Assembly: GCA_937896115.1 (NCBI GenBank)
Contig: CALBLB010000196.1
Span: 1 to 50,531, forward strand
Direction of reading: 5' to 3'
DNA from: an uncultured Succinatimonas sp.
Lineage (GTDB): Bacteria; Pseudomonadota; Gammaproteobacteria; Enterobacterales; Succinivibrionaceae
Length of the DNA stretch: 50,531 nt
Shown: piece by piece, positions 25,810 to 35,642 of the stretch
Position numbering within the stretch: position 1 is the stretch's first letter
Layout of the letters: each line of letters opens with the position of its first letter
Notes under the pieces: model-generated
What the model was told of the DNA's origin: nothing
What the model saw: only the letters and a program-made list of their open reading frames with translations
Database searches by the model: none
Program-made: the position numbers and the translations under genes

Positions 25810-28800
25810 ATGGCACGTTTCTTTATTAATCGTCCGGTCTTTGCATGGGTCATAGCGATCATGATCATGCTTGCCGGCCTTTTAGCTATCCACACTTTGC
25901 CTGTATCTCAATACCCTACCATCGCACCTCCTGCCGTATCAATTCGTGCAAGTTATCCAGGTGCCGATGCATCTACCACCGAACGTGCGGTAACACAGAT
26001 CATCGAGCAAAATATGGTAGGTTTGGATGGATTCATGTATATGGATGCATCCTCTGACTCATACGGTAACTCCAGCATTCAGATCACTTTTGAACCTGGT
26101 ACCAATGCCGATATTGCACAGGTACAGGTACAAAACAAGATGCAGCAAACCCAGTCACAGTTGCCTACCGTGGTTCAGCAAAACGGTATAGACGTATCAA
26201 AGTCTACCGACGCTTTTTTACTTGTAGCCTCATTATCCGCAACCGATGACAAGCACACAGAAGCTGATCTTTCCGACTACCTAGAATCCAACATCAAGGA
26301 ACCTTTATCCCGAGTTTCCGGTGTCGGCAGTGTAATGGTTTTCGGTTCGGAATACGCCATGCGTGTATGGCTTGATCCGGCAAAACTCAACAATCTTAGG
26401 ATCAGTCCTACGGAGATCACCACTGCCATAAAAACTCAAAATGCTCAGGTCACTTACGGATCATTGGGCGGCACTCCGGCAGTCAAAGGACAGCTCTATA
26501 CATACAGCATTACCGGACAAAGTAACTTAGAAACAGTTAAAGAATTCGAAAACATTCTGCTCCGCGTCAATCAGGACGGAACAAAAGTATATTTAAAAGA
26601 CGTCGCCAAGATAGAGCTAGGACAGGAGTCTTACAACCACGAAGCAAGATATAAAGGTCGTGTTTGCTCAGGTATAGCAGTTCGCCTTGCCGCCGGTGCC
26701 AATGCACTCGACACGGCCCAAAAAGTTAAGGAATTACTTGCAAATCTGGAGCAGTACTTTCCTGACTGGATGGAGCTTGACTATCCTTACGACACTACCC
26801 AGTTCATTAAAGTTTCCATCAACGAAGTTGTACATACTTTGATAGAGGCCATTATTCTAGTGGTCCTCATCATGTACCTCTTCATGCAGAACTTCCGAGC
26901 CACGTTAATTCCTTCGATTACCGTTCCGGTGGTATTGCTCGGCGCTTTCGCCATCATGGAGGCATGCGGTTTCTCCATCAATACCCTCACCATGTTCGGT
27001 CTGGTGCTGGCCATCGGCCTTCTGGTTGACGATGCCATTATCGTAGTAGAAAACGTCGAACGTATTCTAAACGAGCATCCTGACATTACGCCGAAGCAAG
27101 CTGCCATGAAATCGATGGATGAGCTTACCGGAGCATTGGTCGGTATTGCTCTGGTATTGTCAGCCGTATTTATACCTATGGCTTTCTTCGGAGGATCGAC
27201 CGGTATCATTTACCGCCAATTCTCAATAACCATCGTATCTGCAATGGTACTGTCGGTTTTAATCGCTTTGATCCTGACACCTGCATTGTGTGCCACCATG
27301 CTGAAATCACCGTCAGAACGTGAAAAGCAATCTAAAAATCTTATCGTACGCGTTGCAGAAAAGAGCCTTAATTGGATTTGGTCTCCCGTATATAAGTTTT
27401 TGGAACTTTGGAACCGTTTCTTTAAAGCCATGTCAGAGAGCTATGTGAATCATGTAGAAAAAGTGGTTCACAGCATCAAGCTTTATCTGATTTATTATGT
27501 AGTGATCTGCGCAGCCTTGGTGTTCGGATTTATGCGCATACCTTCTGCCTTCCTTCCTAACGAAGATCAGGGTGTGCTCATGGCCATGGCCAATCTGCCG
27601 GCAGGATCAACCATAGAAAAGACTCAATCAGCCATGGAAAAAGCCAGCAACTATTTCATGACTGCAGAAAAAGACAACATCGACACCATCATGTATGTCG
27701 TGGGCTTTTCGTTCGCAGGTCAAGGTCAAAACGCCGCTATGGCCTTTATCAAACTTAAAGATTGGGCCGAGCGTACCGATAAATCTCAGCACCCTGACAT
27801 GATTTCCCAACGCGCTTATATGCCGCTTATGGGAATTCGTGAAGGTCTGGTCTACGCTTTCAACATTCCGGCAATTCCGGAACTGGGTACGGCATCAGGT
27901 TTTGATCTGTACTTACAGGATAACGGCGGTGCCGGACACGATATGCTGAACAAAGTAAGAGATGAATATGTGCGAGCAGCTCAAGCATCTCCTTTGTTAA
28001 CTCAGGTTCGCGTCAACGGCCAGAACGATACTCCTAGATTCAAATTGAAACTTGATTACGAAAAAGCTATCGCGTTGGGTCTCTCAGTAAGCGACATTAA
28101 CAATACCTTGTCTATTGCCTGGGGTTCGTCTTATACCGATAACTTTATGGATCGCGGCCGTGTCAAAAAGATCTACGTCCAAGGCGAAGCATCTTCTCGT
28201 ATGACCGAGCAGGATCTGTCTAAATGGTACGTGAAGAACAACCAGGGGGAAATGGTACCGTTCTCAGCCTTTGCTTCGACAGAATGGTCTTACGGTGCTC
28301 CGTTATTACAACGTTTCAACGGTGTTTCGGCAGTTAACATTCAGGGTGCCCCTGCCGCCGGAGTTTCTACCGGCGAAGCCATGAACGAAATGCAGCGTAT
28401 TGCCAACAAAGTTTTACCGGCAGGATTTGGTATTTCCTGGTCAGGCGTGTCCTATCAGGAGAAACAATCCGGTGCTCAGGCACCTGCGTTGTACGCAATT
28501 TCCCTGCTCATCGTCTTCTTGTCTCTGGCTGCACTGTATGAAAGCTGGTCCATTCCTTTCGCGGTAATGCTGGTTGTACCGTTAGGTATTGTCGGAGCAA
28601 TCGGAGCAGCTGTGCTCACACAGTATTTACCTGTACGTACTACTTTGACTAACGACGTATATTTCCAGGTAGGATTGCTGACAACTGTTGGTCTGGCATC
28701 CAAAAACGCCATTCTCATCGTGGAATTTGCCAAGGATTTGTACGATCAGGGTCAAAGACTTACCGAGGCTGTGATCAACGCTGCCAGACTTCGTTTCCGT

Positions 28801-29079
28801 CCTATTCTGATGACCTCTATGGCTTTCATTTTGGGCGTGTTACCTCTGGCTTTAAGCTCAGGTGCCGGTGCTGCCGGACGTAATGAAATCGGCTACGGTG
28901 TAATTGGCGGCATGCTGACTGCCACCGTGTTGGCCATTTTCTTCGTACCGGTGTTCTTCGTTCTGGTTATGCGTTACTTCACCAAGTACGTATCACCTGA
29001 AGACAAGCAAAAACTGGCTGCAAAGAAACAAAAACAGCTTGAAGAAGAAATTGCAGCGATAAAAGCTCAAGATGAGTAA
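25810..29079 (+). CDS. acrB: RND multidrug efflux transporter AcrB
   Basis: Proton-driven inner-membrane drug exporter. MARFFINRPVFAWVIAI starts the first membrane helix. The proton-relay aspartates are Asp407 and Asp408 in GLLVDDAIIVVENVERIL, at the same positions as in E. coli AcrB. Porter and funnel domains (for example GANALDTAQKV) and the second repeat with GLASKNAILIVEFAKD are intact. At 1089 residues it is about 40 longer than E. coli AcrB, through an enlarged cytoplasmic loop near residues 500-560 and a Lys/Gln/Glu-rich C-terminal tail. The set acrR, acrA, acrB resembles enterobacterial loci. Confidence 0.96.
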   Translation: MARFFINRPVFAWVIAIMIMLAGLLAIHTLPVSQYPTIAPPAVSIRASYPGADASTTERAVTQIIEQNMVGLDGFMYMDASSDSYGNSSIQITFEPGTNADIAQVQVQNKMQQTQSQLPTVVQQNGIDVSKSTDAFLLVASLSATDDKHTEADLSDYLESNIKEPLSRVSGVGSVMVFGSEYAMRVWLDPAKLNNLRISPTEITTAIKTQNAQVTYGSLGGTPAVKGQLYTYSITGQSNLETVKEFENILLRVNQDGTKVYLKDVAKIELGQESYNHEARYKGRVCSGIAVRLAAGANALDTAQKVKELLANLEQYFPDWMELDYPYDTTQFIKVSINEVVHTLIEAIILVVLIMYLFMQNFRATLIPSITVPVVLLGAFAIMEACGFSINTLTMFGLVLAIGLLVDDAIIVVENVERILNEHPDITPKQAAMKSMDELTGALVGIALVLSAVFIPMAFFGGSTGIIYRQFSITIVSAMVLSVLIALILTPALCATMLKSPSEREKQSKNLIVRVAEKSLNWIWSPVYKFLELWNRFFKAMSESYVNHVEKVVHSIKLYLIYYVVICAALVFGFMRIPSAFLPNEDQGVLMAMANLPAGSTIEKTQSAMEKASNYFMTAEKDNIDTIMYVVGFSFAGQGQNAAMAFIKLKDWAERTDKSQHPDMISQRAYMPLMGIREGLVYAFNIPAIPELGTASGFDLYLQDNGGAGHDMLNKVRDEYVRAAQASPLLTQVRVNGQNDTPRFKLKLDYEKAIALGLSVSDINNTLSIAWGSSYTDNFMDRGRVKKIYVQGEASSRMTEQDLSKWYVKNNQGEMVPFSAFASTEWSYGAPLLQRFNGVSAVNIQGAPAAGVSTGEAMNEMQRIANKVLPAGFGISWSGVSYQEKQSGAQAPALYAISLLIVFLSLAALYESWSIPFAVMLVVPLGIVGAIGAAVLTQYLPVRTTLTNDVYFQVGLLTTVGLASKNAILIVEFAKDLYDQGQRLTEAVINAARLRFRPILMTSMAFILGVLPLALSSGAGAAGRNEIGYGVIGGMLTATVLAIFFVPVFFVLVMRYFTKYVSPEDKQKLAAKKQKQLEEEIAAIKAQDE

Positions 29080-29099
29080 TTTCAAAATTTAAGATCGCA

Positions 29100-29127
29100 A
29101 CGGGGGGAAGCTTAGCTTCCCCCGTTT
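29100..29127 (+). terminator. Intrinsic terminator of acrAB
   Basis: ACGGGGGGAAGC and GCTTCCCCCGT pair (one bulged G) around a short loop and are followed by five T. It lies between acrB and the convergent end of the T6SS locus. The minus-strand side lacks a T run, so it mainly serves acrAB. Confidence 0.85.
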
Positions 29128-29159
29128 TTCATGCTTTAATTAAAATTCTCAAAAGCACA

Positions 29160-30320
29160 TCAATCTGACGAACGTGCCACACTCAAAATATCATAGGCTA
29201 TATCCTGCATCAGAGGTGCTGATGAAAAAGGACCTTGCTGAATGATATCCCACATAACTTTGCCGTCGTCATAAGATCCGGCTGAAAAAGTCAAAGGTAA
29301 AATCATTCCCAGCTTTGCAACATACAATCCGTCTCGAAGATCCGCCTGCGGAACGGCTGCGCGCGTACGTCTTACTGCCTGTGCCAAATCCATCATACTG
29401 TGACGATCATAACCAAAAGACCGATCATCCAAAGCCTCCAATGCCTGACGCTTGGGTAAAGTCAAAACATACACAGCTCTTCCGTTCAACGGAACAGTAT
29501 TCAAGGTGATCCGACTCAAAACTGTTGTATGCAGCAAAGCATCTCCCCACAGCTTGTCGATTAGCAACACATAATAATCAGTGCTGGTGTCAAAAATTTG
29601 ATACTGACGACGTATACATAAAGGGCCTGTTATTATTTGCCCTACCTTCACCTTTCCCATAAAGAAATCATCTACAGGTTCACCGCTTTCAAGTAGCGGT
29701 TGCTCTTTGGGCACGGCATAATCATGATCACGCAGATCCTTTAGGCATGACGCATAAGCTAATCCGCCGCTTCCGCCCATTTCTTCAGAAGACAGTAATA
29801 ATTCCGGATCATTCTTTCCGCGTAATGCATTGCGAAACAACGCACGATCTGCAACCGGAGGAACCAATGTATAACAAGGAAGTATCACTGAATACAGTTC
29901 AAAAAAGATGCCGTCTCGCAAGGAATGCTCGGCATCCAAAGTCCGCGTATGTTGCAAAGCGCTGTAAAACGAAAATGCGTATCGCAAAGAACCGTTGAAA
30001 CGACATTGACTCAATCGTTGTAATTTCAAAGAAGAAGGTGAAATTAAAAGATAAAAAACACCGTCTTTAAGTTCCATTGGCATAAGGGCGCTTTGCGGGA
30101 TCAAATGTCCGTCTACCCATTGTTCGGCCAAAGCTTCTTTAACTACCAGAAGTCTGAATTGCAAATCCTCACTTAGATACAATTCCCAAGACGGGGCTTC
30201 ATCCAATTTTTCCCCGAATACTATACCGTCAGGCAACATAAAACCTTCGGGAACAAAAGACGATTCATACAAATCGTCCTCAATAATAAAGTTGCTTTCG
30301 TTGACAATAAAATCCGACAT
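29160..30320 (-). CDS. Unknown protein at the distal end of the T6SS locus
   Basis: I do not recognise this 386-residue protein. It has no signal peptide or membrane helix and is rich in hydrophobic and acidic residues, with an internal region around SEEMGGSGGLAYASC that looks like a loop. A C-terminal part (from about 215) starts GKVKVGQIITGPLCIRRQYQ and reads as a mixed alpha/beta domain. It lies 61 bases behind tssM on the same strand and is the last gene before the convergent acrAB, so co-transcription with the T6SS is likely. It does not look like TagF, TssA, TssE or a kinase/phosphatase of the threonine-phosphorylation pathway. A cytoplasmic accessory or regulatory role is only a guess. 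Confidence 0.7.
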   Translation of the reverse strand: MSDFIVNESNFIIEDDLYESSFVPEGFMLPDGIVFGEKLDEAPSWELYLSEDLQFRLLVVKEALAEQWVDGHLIPQSALMPMELKDGVFYLLISPSSLKLQRLSQCRFNGSLRYAFSFYSALQHTRTLDAEHSLRDGIFFELYSVILPCYTLVPPVADRALFRNALRGKNDPELLLSSEEMGGSGGLAYASCLKDLRDHDYAVPKEQPLLESGEPVDDFFMGKVKVGQIITGPLCIRRQYQIFDTSTDYYVLLIDKLWGDALLHTTVLSRITLNTVPLNGRAVYVLTLPKRQALEALDDRSFGYDRHSMMDLAQAVRRTRAAVPQADLRDGLYVAKLGMILPLTFSAGSYDDGKVMWDIIQQGPFSSAPLMQDIAYDILSVARSSD

Positions 30321-30381
30321 AATTTTCTCTGATCGTTAATCGTTGAAACTGTTGTTATTCAATCTCTATTTTTGACAGATC

Positions 30382-33300
30382 CTAATGACTGTAGTCATTA
30401 AATAACGTAAGGGACGGCCATGATGACAGTGAAGGCCATGACGATGCCCGCGGCAATTTCACTACTGTCGAAAAGGCAATATAAAATACGCTACGATTTC
30501 CGTTTTCATCTTTTAAGAATAACGGCACGTAAGTCATCTTCTCGTCATCATCATAAACGGCATTTTCATCCAAATAAAGCTGCAGTGCCGGATATCCCCC
30601 GTCAATGACATAAGTACAATCAGGCACGGAAGCATCGGAAAAACGGTAAAAATTAAAAGTGATTGGCTGATTATCCAACGATCCGCGGGCTATAGTTTCA
30701 GGTTTTTCAGCATTCACGAATGAAGACATTCTTTCAGTACGTTTCTGTTTGCCGATGCTGATATCAAAATAACGATATCTAATCACACCGCTTTCATATC
30801 CGCTGAATCCTTGTTCCTTCGCAAGTCTCTTTTGCGTTGCGGCTCCGACACGATTTAATTTGTAATAAGCACTGCGATCAGCACCGGAAAGCACCGTCAA
30901 AAGATCTTCCATGTTCTTTGACCATGACTTAAATTCAGCTTGTGTATTGCTATCCTCACTGAACACTAAAGGAGCTTTCAAACTCTTATCAATGCGCAAG
31001 CCGTTATCACTATTGCCCAAGGCAAAGCCGGCCAATTCATCAGGAAGCGCATTATCGTCATTAGTTTTTGCCGACAAACCGAAACCTTTAAACATGGCCA
31101 TCAATGCACGCATATCATTTTTGCTTAGGATGCGTTTATGAGGATCTCCGTCTTTGACCAGCGGAAAAACTTTAAGATCACTTTGATACATGGCCACTGA
31201 AGTTGACGCTTCGCTAGACGCATCTCGTTTTAAAAGTTTTGAGCCCAAAGCTGTAAATTCAGCCCACCATGAAATTTCACTGTGACTTAGCAATTGCAAA
31301 GTATTTTTAATATCCTTCTCATCCATGGACATTACTTTACGATTGGCATAAGTGGCGTCGCCAGACAGTTCAGTCCAAGCAGCAACCTCATCATTACACG
31401 AATCAGTAAAACCTATATCAAGACTTTTGCTTCTGGCATCCAACAGCTTTAAAGTAGCCTGTTTTTGTGACAATCCGCCTTCATCCAATAATCCGTCATT
31501 TACAGCATTCACAGCTTTAAAGCTCATATCATAAAGATCCTGTAACTGTGAATTAACCTGATAAGCACGGGTATTACTTAAAAGAGCGTAAAACTCAGCA
31601 TATGAATCCGCTTTGGGATGTATATTCTGAACAAAATGTGCCCAGTAATTAAAATAACCTCCGGCATATTTCTGAAACACCCTAACCAGACGTTGTAGCT
31701 GAGCATTTTTGGCTACAGCCTGGCTGAAATAAGGGTATTTCTTTTCTGCAGAATAAGAGCGCAAGGTAGCTATAGTTGAAGAATAAGCAACAAAGCCGTC
31801 CGGGTTATATTCCTGGCGTACCTCTGTTTTCCCTAAAATTTCCTTAACCATATCAAACGATACGGATGAGGCTATCCCGCTTCCTTTACCCTGATAATCA
31901 GCCACCATCATTGAAATATCAGACAGTAAATTCATATCGTTGGGAGTATCAGGATAAAGATCGATGATCTGTTGGACCATGCCCAACCTTATCACCGTAT
32001 GTTGCAAGTCTATGTAATGAATGCAGAATTCTGCCCATTGCTTAATTAAAGGTGACGATGCATACAGATCATATTTTTCCGTCACCAATGCTTTGAGCTG
32101 TTCAACCTCGGCATCAACTTTTTCTGTAATTTCATTGATATCATCGGGTGAACTTATCTTGCGAAGTTTGGTGGAAACCAACGACAGTTTCAGCATTTCT
32201 CCTATCGCACGATAATTAAGTTCAGAATCTGGTTTGTTATTATCAATATGCTGAAAAAGAGGATCCTGCTGTACTTTAATAATCGTATTCGTAAGGCGCT
32301 GATGTTCGCTTTCTAACAAATGAACAACATTTTCCCGTACCGAATTTAAAGAATTCTCATTCAAGTTTCCCCAGGCATCCGTACGCTCTGATGACAGTCC
32401 GCTGGCTTTTTGTTCCTGACCAAATTTCACCAAATAATTAAAGTCATCATTTAACAGACTGCGATACCCCTGATAGGATGATTCAAAGGCTGCATAATAC
32501 TGATTTTCTGCATTTTTATTATTCTTTTTGCCGCCCGTATCTCCGGTATTGACAGTTGCCAAACTGATCATATCGTCAATTTCATCTATTTCAGAAGCAA
32601 ACTGCAAAGCCCAGGTACGGTATTTATCCATTACAGCCTGCATCTGCTCCAAAGACAGCAACATTACATTGGTTTTGCGTAATTCATCTAGTTGTTTGGA
32701 GACATCCATCAAACGATTGGCTGCCGAAATATCGCTTTTCAGACGAGAATACTCGTGCGTCGGGTAATTGCTAAGATTACGCCAATTGTCCACCAAGTTA
32801 CGTATTCCTATAGCACAGCTGACGTCATACTGAGGATTAAGTACTATGGTACGATTTGTGGACTGAGCCAAATAGTCATACCCAGGTCTGAAATCTGAAA
32901 TTTGAGAACGCAACGAATCATTGGTCTGGGGATACAGATAATCTAAAAATGCCTGCATGGTATTGGGCTTATAGACATCATTTCCCATGGGAGTGCGATT
33001 CTTATAAGGGAAAAGCGAGATCTGCATGAGTTCAAAAAGAGCATCTCTTTTTTCAAGAGACATGGGCTCAGTAGCACGCTCGCAAAAACTTTGCTCAACT
33101 GATGAGACCAGTGGCAAAAAAGCCATATTAGTCTGCAATTGATTGTAAAGAAAGGTCCTTTGCGCAATTTCCGGATCCATCGACCATCCGTACTTCAACA
33201 TGGAAGCGGGGAAAAAGCTCCAAGGCAATCTTATTTTTCTCAACATGCGCTCACGCGCATCCGAGAAGAAGTTCATACGTGATATTTTCGGATCATCGGG

Positions 33301-34830
33301 CATTGCAGAATCTATAAAAAGCACCCCCTGTCCGCGGTAATCGATACCCAAAAGAGGAGCCCCGTGGATCTGTTTGTCTTTGAATTGATCCGTAAGATCT
33401 ACGTAATAAAGACGATCATATTCCAGACGATCCGATAAAGGATTAGCCTCGAAACAAACTCCGTAAAGGTAAAAACAGGACAAAACGGCACATGATGCGC
33501 AAACGCTTAAAGTCGGTACGAGACGACGCAAACGCTCCGATTTGATAAAAACCGCGTCATAATGAGGGCGCAAAACCATATGTGACAGCAGTTCAGCAAC
33601 AAAATAAGAACGGCTCTGCTTAAAATTATTGTCATATAAAGGCGCATCGTCCATATTCTTATGTTGCAATTCGGCAAAACGGTTATCGTAACAATAGCCT
33701 TGATCTTCAGCAGATGTAAAATACACTCCCTTAAAAGCCGTTCCCGGATTAACGGCCCCGCCCTGTTTAGTAAAAATGGTATCGAGATAGCATTCAAGAT
33801 TAGGACGCAACTTGGAAAAAGCTTCCGGGAAAAGGTAGATATTACCGGTTAAATCCATGCGGGAACGGTTCAAATAAGACAGTTCCATCACACCTTTGCT
33901 ACTCATCAAACCAACTGCGCCGTTTTCAAGACGTAGAATCAAAGATTCAAAAAAATCTGAAAATTCATCCTGTCTGAACACTCCGCTGTCAGTCAGAGGC
34001 TGATATCCGAAAATTTGATCTTTGGCAGCCTTCTCAAGAGACATGAAATACTCACGAAATCCGACCACTGCATCTAACTTAGTAATAACCAGATAGCACG
34101 GGATATGCATGCGTATTTGGCCTGAAAGGCGCAATAATTCATCTGCAATGAGTTGAGCTTTTTTCTGGGTAAGTTTGTGATCATCTGCCAAAAGGGAATC
34201 TGCAGAAACAGTCAAGATCACTCCGTCCAACGGTTTTTGCGGATTGTACTTGCGCAAAAGCGTGCAAATATGGGTCCACTCTGCGCTGGATCCACCCAAC
34301 CAACTGTCAAAAAAAACTTTCCCTGAGACATCAGCGATAACGCTTGAATTATTGTAGAAAAACTTAATCGGCTGTTGCTTGCCGTTTTTTTCAGATTCGC
34401 TGCATTTAAATTCAAGATCGCAATGTTGCAACAGCGATGATTTGCCGTTAGACGGTTCACCTAACAATACAAACCAAGGTCGACGATTCTTGATATATTT
34501 TTGAGAACGTAAAATTCCTACAATATGTTCAAAATTAGCTGTAACTGCCGCTAATCTGCTGTTTAATTCAGCCTTAGCTTTGTCAGTTTTTTTCCCGCCG
34601 TGCACCAAAGATGAAAGCACGGACCATACCATTAAATCTTTACGTAACGACGCGACTTCTTTCTGATTACGGAATAATCCGAAAACTTTAAAGCAAATTC
34701 TTACGATAATGAACAGGACGACGATCAATAATAAAACGGCAAATATTGATACGACGGGATGTTCATTGACATATCCCAATATTCCGGATCCTTCAGATAC
34801 AGCCGCATTCAAAACAGTTTCTTTATTCAT
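30382..34830 (-). CDS. tssM: T6SS membrane-complex protein TssM (IcmF family)
   Basis: Inner-membrane ring component that spans the periplasm. One clear N-terminal membrane helix (about 25-48) is followed by a cytoplasmic NTPase-like domain with Walker A LGEPSNGKSS (123-132). A further helix near residues 445-465 (PTLSVCASCAVLSCFYLYGV) leads into a long periplasmic region. At about 1482 residues it exceeds the usual 1100-1300. The usual paired helices at the N-terminus are not obvious; only one is. ATG at 34830 overlaps tssL by eight bases; TTG at 34842 is an alternative. The C-terminal periplasmic domain keeps a beta-rich end, as in the family. Confidence 0.92.
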   Translation of the reverse strand: MNKETVLNAAVSEGSGILGYVNEHPVVSIFAVLLLIVVLFIIVRICFKVFGLFRNQKEVASLRKDLMVWSVLSSLVHGGKKTDKAKAELNSRLAAVTANFEHIVGILRSQKYIKNRRPWFVLLGEPSNGKSSLLQHCDLEFKCSESEKNGKQQPIKFFYNNSSVIADVSGKVFFDSWLGGSSAEWTHICTLLRKYNPQKPLDGVILTVSADSLLADDHKLTQKKAQLIADELLRLSGQIRMHIPCYLVITKLDAVVGFREYFMSLEKAAKDQIFGYQPLTDSGVFRQDEFSDFFESLILRLENGAVGLMSSKGVMELSYLNRSRMDLTGNIYLFPEAFSKLRPNLECYLDTIFTKQGGAVNPGTAFKGVYFTSAEDQGYCYDNRFAELQHKNMDDAPLYDNNFKQSRSYFVAELLSHMVLRPHYDAVFIKSERLRRLVPTLSVCASCAVLSCFYLYGVCFEANPLSDRLEYDRLYYVDLTDQFKDKQIHGAPLLGIDYRGQGVLFIDSAMPDDPKISRMNFFSDARERMLRKIRLPWSFFPASMLKYGWSMDPEIAQRTFLYNQLQTNMAFLPLVSSVEQSFCERATEPMSLEKRDALFELMQISLFPYKNRTPMGNDVYKPNTMQAFLDYLYPQTNDSLRSQISDFRPGYDYLAQSTNRTIVLNPQYDVSCAIGIRNLVDNWRNLSNYPTHEYSRLKSDISAANRLMDVSKQLDELRKTNVMLLSLEQMQAVMDKYRTWALQFASEIDEIDDMISLATVNTGDTGGKKNNKNAENQYYAAFESSYQGYRSLLNDDFNYLVKFGQEQKASGLSSERTDAWGNLNENSLNSVRENVVHLLESEHQRLTNTIIKVQQDPLFQHIDNNKPDSELNYRAIGEMLKLSLVSTKLRKISSPDDINEITEKVDAEVEQLKALVTEKYDLYASSPLIKQWAEFCIHYIDLQHTVIRLGMVQQIIDLYPDTPNDMNLLSDISMMVADYQGKGSGIASSVSFDMVKEILGKTEVRQEYNPDGFVAYSSTIATLRSYSAEKKYPYFSQAVAKNAQLQRLVRVFQKYAGGYFNYWAHFVQNIHPKADSYAEFYALLSNTRAYQVNSQLQDLYDMSFKAVNAVNDGLLDEGGLSQKQATLKLLDARSKSLDIGFTDSCNDEVAAWTELSGDATYANRKVMSMDEKDIKNTLQLLSHSEISWWAEFTALGSKLLKRDASSEASTSVAMYQSDLKVFPLVKDGDPHKRILSKNDMRALMAMFKGFGLSAKTNDDNALPDELAGFALGNSDNGLRIDKSLKAPLVFSEDSNTQAEFKSWSKNMEDLLTVLSGADRSAYYKLNRVGAATQKRLAKEQGFSGYESGVIRYRYFDISIGKQKRTERMSSFVNAEKPETIARGSLDNQPITFNFYRFSDASVPDCTYVIDGGYPALQLYLDENAVYDDDEKMTYVPLFLKDENGNRSVFYIAFSTVVKLPRASSWPSLSSWPSLTLFNDYSH

Positions 34831-35611
34831 CGTTTGTACCAAATGTCCTGTTTTCCTGATCAGCCTTCACTGCCTGCTCTAATTCAGTTGAAAAATCGTT
34901 TTGATTATCAGATACTCCAATGCCGCCGGAATTACGAGAAGATATTGAAGCACGAGACGCCTCATCAATAGAATCGGAGAATCCTGAAACTGAAGTAGAC
35001 AGAGCCGCCAGATTAGCAATAAAACATAACAGCAAAACAGTTACAGAAGCTATGATCCAGTTACGCGGTTTTTGGTACCACTTTAACTCAGAGCCGGTAT
35101 CTATCTTGCTTAAATCGAGATCCGGAGTGATTTTAGAAATATTGAAATCCAAGCTCTTATCAAAATGAGTTGCGGTTTTTTGCATGATATCCAATAATTC
35201 AGGACGCTTGCGTTTGTAAAAACCGTCAAACCCCAACCCCATCAAGATATAAAAAATCCTGATCACTTCCTTGTCATCTTGAGCCTCTTCGGCTTGTTTC
35301 AAAAGATCAAAAAACTTGTCATCTCCTGAAAGTTCATTGAAATTACGTGCTAATTCCTTATAAGAACCAGAATAAGAAAAACCTCCTTCTTTAATCGTAT
35401 AGTCGATAAAGAAAATCAAAGGTTTTTCTATGGCGGCATATTGCTGTTGCAATACCGGGTTTAGCGACGAGCGCTGACTTATTGCATTTAGTTCAGAACG
35501 GATCTCTGAAAGCACAACATCTTGCGGTACCTCGTATCCATTATTTTTGTAAACGCAATAACCGCATATCTTCCTAAGCAAAGGAGCAATCAGCGTTTCT
35601 ATATCATTCAT
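34823..35611 (-). CDS. tssL: T6SS inner-membrane protein TssL (DotU family)
   Basis: Helical cytoplasmic hook domain (1-180; KPLIFFIDYTIKEGG and FYILMGLGFDGFYKRKRPEL are typical DotU patterns), then a single membrane helix (about 185-206). A roughly 55-residue polar tail after the helix would be periplasmic; it has no peptidoglycan-binding domain of the OmpA type, so the tail is an extension of unknown role. It links TssM to the baseplate through TssK. Gene order tssK-tssL-tssM on one transcript, with an eight-base overlap into tssM, fits a stoichiometric complex. Confidence 0.92.
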   Translation of the reverse strand: MNDIETLIAPLLRKICGYCVYKNNGYEVPQDVVLSEIRSELNAISQRSSLNPVLQQQYAAIEKPLIFFIDYTIKEGGFSYSGSYKELARNFNELSGDDKFFDLLKQAEEAQDDKEVIRIFYILMGLGFDGFYKRKRPELLDIMQKTATHFDKSLDFNISKITPDLDLSKIDTGSELKWYQKPRNWIIASVTVLLLCFIANLAALSTSVSGFSDSIDEASRASISSRNSGGIGVSDNQNDFSTELEQAVKADQENRTFGTNDE

Positions 35612-35642
35612 AGCAGGTTAATTTTATTTAGAAATTCAACGT

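Noticed and set aside
29160..30320. Annotation as TagF or another post-translational T6SS regulator
   Set aside because: None of the expected motifs is visible; only its position beside tssM would support it.
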